From Micractinium sp. NFX-FRZ (lineage: Eukaryota; Chlorophyta; Trebouxiophyceae; Chlorellales; Chlorellaceae), in the NCBI GenBank assembly GCA_029339195.1, contig JAPTJF010000549.1, forward strand, positions 1 to 37,801: a DNA stretch of 37,801 nt, in the 5' to 3' direction. The notes beneath the pieces are model-generated. The model was not told the origin of the DNA and ran no database searches. It saw nothing but the letters and a program-made list of their open reading frames with translations. Both the position numbers and the translations under genes were made by a program. Below are positions 30,414 through 37,801 of the stretch, one piece after another. How positions within the stretch are numbered: position 1 is the stretch's first letter; each line of letters starts with the position of its first letter.

Positions 30414-33400
30414 AGTAGTTGGCGTAGCACAATCTGAGTGGCTTGCCAGGCTAGCCTGGCTGACCTCCCTGCTGTGCCGCCATGTTATCGTGCCCGCTGT
30501 GCATGCTCTGGCTGTCCCACAGCCCAGCACAGCTGCAAACCCATTGCGAGACCCGCACTGTAGCTCCAGTGCCCCGCACCTGTCCGACCTCCCTGCACCC
30601 TACGTCCCCCCGCCCCGCCTGTGCAGCCTCCTCTGATGACGAGCCGCCTTCGGCCCGCAAGCACCGCGCAGCACGCAAAGCGTCGGGGCCAGCTCAGCAC
30701 GCTGCTGAGGTGGACGACGAGGATGCTGAGGCGGAGGCATTCACCCGCCAGCTGCTGGCCAGGGCCACCGGCAAGGCGGTGCCGCTGCCCGGGGAGCGGA
30801 GCAAGGGCGCGTTCTATGGGTCGCCGCCAGGCGGGGGGGGAGGGAAGCTGGAGCGCCGGTCATCGTCGATGGGGCAGAGCGAGGAGGATGTGCGGATCAA
30901 GGCGAGTGACGGAGGCCTGCCTGCCTGCTTGCGTGCACGCATGCCTGCGCGCATGCAAGAACCCAGCCTGCCTTCAAGGACCCAGCGTGCATTCGGGATC
31001 CTGCTGTCGAGGTGCTGCCCTGCCTGCTGCCCTGCCTGCTGCCCTGGAACTAGAACGACCGTGAGCAGCAGGGCGTCTTCAGCACTTCTTCGCCCGCGGC
31101 TTCAAACTGCTGCACGCTGCCTTTTGACTCATTCTTGCGCCTTGGGCCCTGCTGCCCGCTGCCTCTGCTGCTCTCGCTGCTGCAGGTGCGCACTGGCATA
31201 CAGAAGGCGTTGGAGCTGGTGGTTGGGGAGACGGGTGGGAAGAAGAAGGAGGAGGCAGCTGGCAAGGGCAAGGCGGCCAGCGAGGGTGGCGCAGCCGGCG
31301 AAGGCACGCCAGCTGGCGAGGCTGCTGCTGCGGTGGTCGGCAAGGAAGGCAGCGAGGGGGAGGGGGAGGCGGAGGGCGCGAGCGAGGCGGCAGGCGAGGG
31401 CGGTGATGGCGAGGGGAAGGAGGGCGACGCAGGCGGCGCAGGTGGCGAGGGCGGCAGCGAGGGCGGCAGCCTTCCGGCGCCCAAGGATGTGGCGCAGGCA
31501 GTGGAGGCGGCCCTCTTCAAGCTGTTTGGTGAGGTGGTCTGGGGGAGGGATTCTATGAGCGCGTTGGTGTGTGGGTGTATGGCGTGGCATGTGGTTGCAC
31601 CATGCCGCATGAGGCTGCCCGCGGTGCAGCACGGGTTGCCGCCAGCTCAGTTGACACTCTCGAGTGCTGCGCGGCTGGGCAGCTGGTCGTGTCCTGCTTC
31701 ACCCCACCCTCACTGCCCACTTCTATGCTTTCTTTACTGACGCTTGAGCTGCCTTCCCTCCTGCTCACCATGCTGCCAGGTGGCGCCAGCAAGGAGTACA
31801 AGCAGAAGTTCCAGAGCCTCTACTTCAATCTCAAGGTGGGTTCAGCTGGACGACAAGGAACCGAACTCAGTGACAGAGGGAAGCTTAATCAATTTCAGTC
31901 CCGCCAGCTGCGCTGTGACTGCTCGCTGAGTAAGGCCTGCCCCCTGGCTGTCCGCCCCTGCCGGCGCTGGCCCTGAACGCAATCCTGTGACCACCCTCAC
32001 TGCCCCACTGCCTTACTGCCTCGCTGCCTTACATGTAAGCTCAACCCCTGCATGTCCATCCATACTCAACCACCATCGCTGCAGGACCCCCACAATCCGG
32101 AGCTGCGTGCGCATGTGCTGCGGGGCGAGATCAGCCCGGCCGCGTTTGTGCGCATGTCTGCCACCGAGCTGGCCTCCAAGGTGGGCAGGCAGCTCTTGGC
32201 TGGTCGCCACTGGCTGGCTGCTGCATTGGTGGGCAGGGAGCTCAAGGTCACCACTAGCTGGCTGCTGTGGTGAAGCGCTGGCTGGGTGGCAGACGGTGCG
32301 GCCAGGCCGGGCCAGGCCGGGCCGCCAGCGTCTGCCAGCCTGGGGGTTGCTGACTGACTAACGCCGCCACACCCGCGCTGGCCCGCCGGCTGTTGTCAAT
32401 GCGTGGGCCGGCAGCGTATCCGCAGTCAGGAGCAGCAGGGCGAGGCGCCCAAGAAGCCGCCGGTGCTTCCGGCGATGCTGCATTAAACCGACGCTGCGCT
32501 GCTGCCCCCCGCTCGCTGCCCCCCGCACCCCGCCGTACCGCAGGAGCTGGCTGCGTACCGCAAGCAGAAGGAGGAGGAGGCCCTGAAGATGTCTGTGCTG
32601 GATGCCGAGGCGGCGGCCAAGTTCTCAACCGCCGCCGCCCTGGATGCGCGCGACCAGCTGGCCATACCCGCCTCGGGTGCGTGTGGGGTGTGTAGATGTG
32701 TGGGGTGGGTGATGGGCATGCGGTAGCTGGGGTGGGTGGTATGCATCGGGTGTGCTTGTGGGGCATGAATGAACGTACACGCGGACACGCGGGAGTGCCG
32801 CAAGGGTGGGCCTTGCGGGGGGCAGCTTTGCCCTGTCTCCGCCTCCCTGCCCCTCCGCTCAGCTCTATTGTCCGATGCAGCCGCCGCCGCTCTTGCTCAC
32901 CCCCATTTGCCTGCTTACCTTTGTCTGCCCACCTGCCCACCTGCGTCGCCCTGCAGTCATGGCCACCACAAGCATGCTTGCTGCACGGGAGCCGACGCCT
33001 GAGCCTGCGTCCACCACAGAAGCGGGCGGCGGCGGCGGCGCCAGCGCGCTCCCCTCGCCCCGCCTGCATGGCGGCGCCAGCCCGGGCGGCGCTGGCACCA
33101 TGCCGGGGTCGGCGGAGCGGCAGCAGCCCACGCTGCTTGGCGAGCGCGGCTCGCTGCAGCTGGACCGTGTGGCTGAGGAGGGAGGCGACAGGGGAGGCGG
33201 GTACAGGGTGTCTGATTCAGCGGATGCTGAGCTGGCGGCGCCAGCTGGCGGCAGCGGGGAGGAGTACGACCCGGAAACAGCTGGGGATGAGGATAAGCCG
33301 GAGGCAGCGGCAGCACCAGTGGGGGCGGGAGGGCGGCCAGCAGCCGCGCCCACGGTGGCAGCGCTGGACTGGGCGAGCATCAAGGCCTCGGCTGCAGCGG

Positions 33401-36400
33401 CGGAGCAGCAGGGCGGCAGCAGCACGGTGGGCGGCGGCGGCAGCGGCGGCATGCAGCTCGAGCGTTTCGACTCGTTTGCCGCCAAACAGAAGGCTGCAGA
33501 GGTGGAGCGCAAGGAGCAGGCGGCGGCGCGGCACAAGCACCACCACCACCACCACCACCACCACCACCACAAGCATGCGTCGCCTCTGGAGCAGCCCTCG
33601 CCACACGAGCAGGTGAACAGTCTGCCTGCCTGCCTGCCTGCCTGCTTGCGTGCATGCCGCACCTGTGGAGCTGTTCTTGCTGCACAAGCATGTGTGGGGC
33701 ATGTGTGGGCGGGAATGGGTGGCTGCTCTGCTCCCCTGGTGGCGCCCGCTGACTTGGAACCGCCACAGCCTTCCCTGCCCTGCCTAAGCTCCCTTCAATC
33801 ACCTGCTCCGTGCATTCCCCCTCAATCTTCTTGCATCCCTTGCCTCTCGCCTGCCACTCTTGTGCTCCCACCTCCCGCAGCCCGGCGACCAGCCCAGCCC
33901 AGCAGAGCCTGGCTCCCCTCAGTCCCTGCGCCACCTGCTGCTGCCCCCCGGCGACCCCTCCTGCCTGTTTGGGAAAGGTAAAGGCAAAGCGATGCAGGCA
34001 GGCCCCAGCCGCCTGCTGAGTGGGCTGCACCGTGCTTGCTGTGTGCGCTGGCAACAAGGGCCAGGCGGCCAAAACACCCAACACGTGTTGTTGATGTGAT
34101 GTTCATGGCTCCTTTCCAGCTGCGTTGCCCTGCCCAGCTGTCCTGCCCGCCCAACCCTGAACTTCTCTTCCGCCTCATGGCATCGCCCTGCAGGCGTGTG
34201 GGAGGGCCAGTTTGTGGTGCCCGGCACAGGCGCCTTCCTGCTGCGTGCCGACGCTGTGGCAGGCAGCGGCGACGTGGCGGCGCTGCTGGGGGACCGAGAG
34301 GTGCGCTTGGGGCGGGGGCCAGGCTGGGAGGTTTGGCGGTGCAATCAAAGGCCACATGCGGGAGCTGTTTTGTGGGGTCCGGAGTGGGGTGCGAGCGGGG
34401 CCTGCCTGCTCATGCTCGGCAGGGCATTGCATGTGCTTGTCCACCTGCCCACCGGCCCGCCTGTCCCTCCACCGTTGCCTGGCGCTGCACCACCGCTGTT
34501 GCAGCCCGAATGGGAAGGAGCGGCTGGGTCCTCTCAGTCATGGCGACTCCTCAGACTGTTTGCTACCCTGTTTTTGTTCCCATCTTGTGTGGCTCCAATG
34601 CTGCAGATTGAGGTCAAGGGGCGGCTGGGCCTTCAGAAGCTGGAGCACTTCCTCACGGAGCTGCGCCACTCACGCAGCAGGACGGGTGAGGGTGGGGGCC
34701 AGGCTGGGGAGATGGGGGCAGGCAGCGGGGGGTGTGAGGCGGCTGGGGGTGCGGCATGGCGCTGGGCGGGTGGGTGGTAACCCCACGCAAGCAACTGCCC
34801 GTGTCCCTGGTCCTGGTGGATCCGCCTGCCCCGCTGCCTGCGCCGCTGCCCCCCTCTGTTGGTCCCACCCTGGCCGGCTCAGGGCCGCCTGTCCTGACTG
34901 ACCAACTGCCAACTGCACTCCCGTTCTGCTGCCTGCAGTCACGCTGGGCCTGCTGTCCCCGGCGGACGACAGCCTGCCCGAGGAGCGGGCCGCGCTGCAG
35001 GAGGTCGGTGCCCCTCTGTGACGGGTGGTGTCTTGAGTGGCGGCACATCCAGCGCCTGCCTGCCTGCCTGCCTGCCGTCTGTGCTGTCCATGCCTTCTCC
35101 ACGCTTGAACGCACCCCCGGGTGCCCCATCTGCGCCCTCCCCGCCTCTGCACCCTGGCAATGCCAGCCCAGGCCTGGCCTGCCCCCCCCCTCCCCGCTCC
35201 GGCCACCAACCACCATGCGCCTGCCTCCCCTCCCCGTCCGATCCGACTCCCTCCCTGCAGCTGGTCGACCAGTATGCCTCTCGTGGGCGCACCGGTGTGG
35301 TTCCCCCCACCTCGGCCGGTGTGGAGGCGTACCTGCTGCCCTCCTGCAGCATGGCCGAGCGCCTGCTGGCTGCCGCCCGCAGCACAGTGGAGGGGCAGGT
35401 GGAGAGCGTGCTGCCAGGCGGCGGCACTGCCCTGGGGCAGTCGCAGCTGCTGCTGGTGATCGTGCACAGAAAGGTGGGCAGGCAGGCAGGGGGGAAGGGG
35501 CATGGGGTGGGGCAAGGAAGCGCAGATGCGGGGTGGGTTTTGGCGAGGGAGCATGGCAGGAGCGGTGTGAGGGGCAGGAGGCAGGGGGCAAGGGGATATG
35601 CTTGATCCAATGCAGGCACACAACAGGCTGCGGGCTGTGGCGCGAGGCACACTCAACCCACTTAGTGTGCGGTGTGTGGGGGCGACGTGCTGCAGCCACG
35701 GGAACGTGCTGCCCTGTGTTGATCCAACTCCCGCCTCCTGCCCTCCCTCAGCTGCAGGACTGGCGCCCCCCCTATGGCTTCATGCGCCCCATTCGGCGGC
35801 CACGGGTGCACCCGCCCCCCACGGCACCGGCAGCACCAGCACCGGCACCGCCGGGCGGCGAGTCAGGACCGGAGTCCTCCTCAGGCGCTGTGCTGCCGCC
35901 GCCGCCCATGCTGGCTGGCCTTGTGCCGCAGCAGGCGCAGCAGGAGGCGGGCGGGGCGCCGGCGGTGGCTCTGCCGGCGGGCCTGGATTTTGGGGCGCTC
36001 AGTGCCCTGGCTGCGGCTATGGGTGTGGCACAGGCAGCCGCCCCTGGGCAGCAGCAGCAGCAGCATCAGGAGCAGGCAGCGCAGCAGGCAGCGCCGGCGC
36101 AGATGGACCAGCTGCAGCAGCTGCTGGCCAGCCTGCCTCCTGCTGTGGTCACAGCAGGCCCGCAGCACGCTTCAGCTGCCGAGCCGGCGCAGGGGGGCAG
36201 GCAGCGGCGGTCGCGGTGGGAGGGGTCGGAGGATGGCCCTGCAGGGGCCGCGCTGCCGTCGCCCCAGGCAGGGCAGGGCCTGCAGGCAGCAGCGGCACAG
36301 CAGCCCAAGCCGCGGCGGTCGCGGTGGGAGGGTTCGGAAGAGAGCGGCGGCGGCAGCGGCAGTGCCCAGCAGGTGCCGCCCTCGCCTGCAGCTGTACCGC

Positions 36401-37212
36401 CCTCGCCGGCGGGTGTCCCGCCCTCTCCACGACCGGGCATGCAGCAGCCTCAGCAGGCGCAGCAGCCGTTCATGGCACAGCCGCCGCCGCCGCCGCAGCA
36501 GCAGCCGCAGATGGGTGTGCAGCAGCCCATGGCACCGCAGCAGGCACAGCAGCCACAGCAGATGGCGATGCAGCAGCAGCAGCAGCAGCCACAGCAGTCA
36601 AGCTACGGCGGGCCGGGGCCCTACGGTGCACCAGGCATGCAGCCTCCGCCCCCACAGCAGCAGCAGCAGTATGACATGCCGCCGCGGCAGCAGCAGTACA
36701 ACATGCTGCAGCAGCAGCAGTACGACATGCAGCAGCAGCAGTACAACATGCAGCAGCAGCAGCAGCAGCAAGCTGGTCCTGGGTTCCAGGCAGGGCCGAT
36801 GCCTGGCATGCTGCCTGGGCAGATGCAGCAGCCGGGCATGGCGGGGCCGGGGATGGCGGGAGGCTTCCCACCCGGCGGCGGCCCGCCCATGGGCATGCAG
36901 CAGTATGGGGTGCCAGGTGGCGGCTTCCCACCAGAGCAGATGGGCCCGCCTGGCGGCCCACCGCCGCACTACATGCAGCCGTACGGCGAGCAGCAGCAGC
37001 AGTACGGTGAGGGCCCGCCCCCCAACCACTTTGACCAGCATGGCCGTGGGGGATGGGAGGGGCCCCATGGGTATGGGGAGGGGCGCGGCAGGGGCCCTGG
37101 TGGCAGGTACGGCGGCCCGCCCCGCGGCGGCGCCGGGTACGGTGGCCGATACGGCGGCGGCGGCGGCGGCGGCGGTCCAGGGAGAGGGCGCGGCGGCCGC
37201 GGCCGCTACTGA
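28101..37212 (+). CDS. Tudor-like, TFIIS-central (TFS2M) and SPOC domain protein
   Basis: Eighteen exons: 28101-28146, 28289-28383, 28773-28929, 29194-29355, 29623-29738, 30018-30312, 30627-30901, 31186-31528, 31780-31835, 32085-32180, 32544-32676, 32957-33612, 33881-33977, 34194-34300, 34607-34685, 34939-35003, 35261-35473, 35752-37212; 1483 residues. A Tudor-like module (VYVLWPDDGTWYKG, about 48-95) is followed by acidic regions and an NLS-like GRKRKR (164-169). TFS2M spans about 383-565 (VRTGIQKALE, YKQKFQSLYFNLKDP, LRGEISPAAFVRM, ELASKELA), interrupted by ~80 Gly/Ala/Glu/Lys residues. Eleven His lie at 786-796. SPOC spans about 825-1000 (VWEGQF, LQKLEHFLTEL, SRSRTVTLG). The tail is Gln/Pro-rich with two RRSRWEGSE motifs and ends in RGG repeats. 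Relatives (BYE1, PHF3, DIDO, plant TFIIS/SPOC proteins) bind elongating RNA polymerase II; that role is inferred. Intron 7 has a GC donor. Confidence 0.92.
29819..29925 (+). repeat. Decayed copies of the exon 5 3' edge inside intron 5 of the TFS2M-SPOC gene
   Basis: Exon 5 ends TTTGAGAAGAGGGAGATCAT, then GCGG and the donor GTGAGTGGG. At 29821 the intron has CTTGAGAAGCGGCCCGGGAT, then CATGTGCGAGTGG. Shorter echoes AATCATGTGAGAGTGGG and GATCATGCAGG follow at 29884 and 29905. Confidence 0.65.
30348..30410. repeat. Pure (CTG)21 microsatellite in intron 6
   Basis: Twenty-one uninterrupted CTG units on the coding strand begin 35 nt after the exon 6 donor. The opposite strand reads CAG. Confidence 0.97.
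32181..32272. repeat. Tandem duplication starting at the exon 10 splice donor
   Basis: The intron begins GTGGGCAGGCAGCTC at 32181, and a second unit beginning GTGGGCAGGGAGCTCAAGG starts at 32229. Both end with GGCTGGCTGCTG-type text. The duplication creates a second donor-like site 48 nt into the intron. Confidence 0.75.
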
Positions 37213-37291
37213 TGTTGTCCGCCCTGAATGCTGGTCACTCTTGTTGACAACTAGACATGTTATGCTGACTAGTGACGTTGATGGTGTGATA

Positions 37292-37296
37292 TGTAA
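37292..37296 (+). terminator. TGTAA poly(A) signal of the TFS2M-SPOC gene
   Basis: TGTAA, the usual polyadenylation motif of chlorophyte nuclear genes, occurs about 80 nt after the TGA stop in less GC-rich 3' UTR-like sequence. Confidence 0.5.
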
Positions 37297-37801
37297 CCCT
37301 GACGACACTCTAGCATTACAAAAACAGTCGAGGCAGCAGCCTTTTAGGCGCCGTGGAGTGAAATTAGTCTGAAACTTGCAGACTGTGAGCTTCATTGTGA
37401 ACTTCACTGTGGAGAGGTTGAGGCAGCATGAGATCTCTCTCGTGGGGAGGCAGTAGTTGAAGCTGTGCAGCTGTTTTGGGGTGAGAACAATGGCATTAGC
37501 GCTGAGACAGCGTGACGTGAGGAAAGAGAGAAGCGCGGGGGCAGGGCGGGTTGCAGCCCTGGCGTCGGGTGCTGTAGCAGGCGTGGAAGGTGGAAGCCGC
37601 CGCCCAGCTTCCCGCCGTGGGTGGTCTGGGTGGCATGCCAGGGTTGGGCCGCAGTGGCAGCCAGGGATGGCAGGCCTTTGGAGAGTGCTCACAACCCGAG
37701 GCAGACCCGTGGTCAAGCGGCCAACGGCAGCAACAGTGAGCAGCATTCCCTCCCACATTGGTGGATCTCCCGCCGCCGGCCTGCCTGCCCCCTCCAACGG
37801 A
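37297..37801. other. Right-edge flank
   Basis: Downstream sequence after the TFS2M-SPOC gene. A GC-rich open frame on the minus strand near 37500-37797 could be part of a neighbouring gene cut by the window edge, but no domain or confirmed splice site is visible, so it is not called. Confidence 0.35.

Noticed and set aside
32397..32485. Possible extra exon in intron 10 of the TFS2M-SPOC gene, after a CCGCAG acceptor (a short Gln/Lys/Pro-rich frame)
   Set aside because: Direct joining of 32180 to 32544 gives the conserved ELASKELAAYR sequence in frame. The candidate would interrupt the TFIIS motif and soon meets a stop.
35774..37372. Second long plus-strand frame over the last exon of the TFS2M-SPOC gene
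   Set aside because: It is the +1 shadow of a repetitive Gln/Pro exon and reads as Arg/Ser-rich noise. The chosen frame continues the SPOC exon and ends in RGG repeats.

Overview
The window looks like nuclear DNA of a trebouxiophyte green alga, most likely of the Chlorella/Micractinium group. That placement is an inference. It rests on very GC-rich sequence, many short exons (about 50-150 nt) with GTGAG/GTGCG donors and CTGCAG/CCGCAG acceptors, a TGTAA poly(A) motif after the one fully visible convergent 3' end, and the gene content. I modelled seven protein genes and checked every exon junction for reading-frame continuity: 64 introns, three of them with GC-AG borders.

Layout. (1) 271-6435, minus: an ATP-type phosphoenolpyruvate carboxykinase gene, 16 exons visible, 3' end beyond the left edge. 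(2) 7493-9845 and 11272-13478, minus: two tandem paralogues of an unrecognised multi-pass membrane protein with the same six-exon structure. A remnant of a third terminal exon lies at 7254-7430, and a tRNA-like T-arm lies between the two genes. (3) 14817-23045, minus: an 18-exon gene for a secreted or surface subtilisin-family (S8) protease with signal peptide, I9 propeptide, catalytic domain, beta-sandwich/PPC-like modules, one thrombospondin type-1 module, a transmembrane helix and a Gln-rich tail. (4) 24224-26321, minus: an F-box-like/leucine-rich-repeat protein. (5) 26910-27805, minus: an MPP6-type nuclear exosome cofactor. (6) 28101-37212, plus: an 18-exon gene with Tudor-like, TFIIS-central (TFS2M) and SPOC domains plus a Gln-rich/RGG tail. 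It shares a ~295 bp divergent promoter interval with the MPP6 gene.

The genes do not form one pathway. The clearest functional pairing is the divergent MPP6 / TFS2M-SPOC pair: RNA surveillance and RNA polymerase II elongation. The most striking structural theme is repeated tandem duplication across exon-intron junctions. In at least four introns, in three unrelated genes, a decayed copy of the neighbouring exon edge with its splice site ('echo exon') sits next to the intact exon. Two loci outside coding exons also carry recent or expandable repeats: a near-perfect 141-bp tandem duplication upstream of the protease and a pure (CTG)21 tract in an intron of the TFS2M-SPOC gene.
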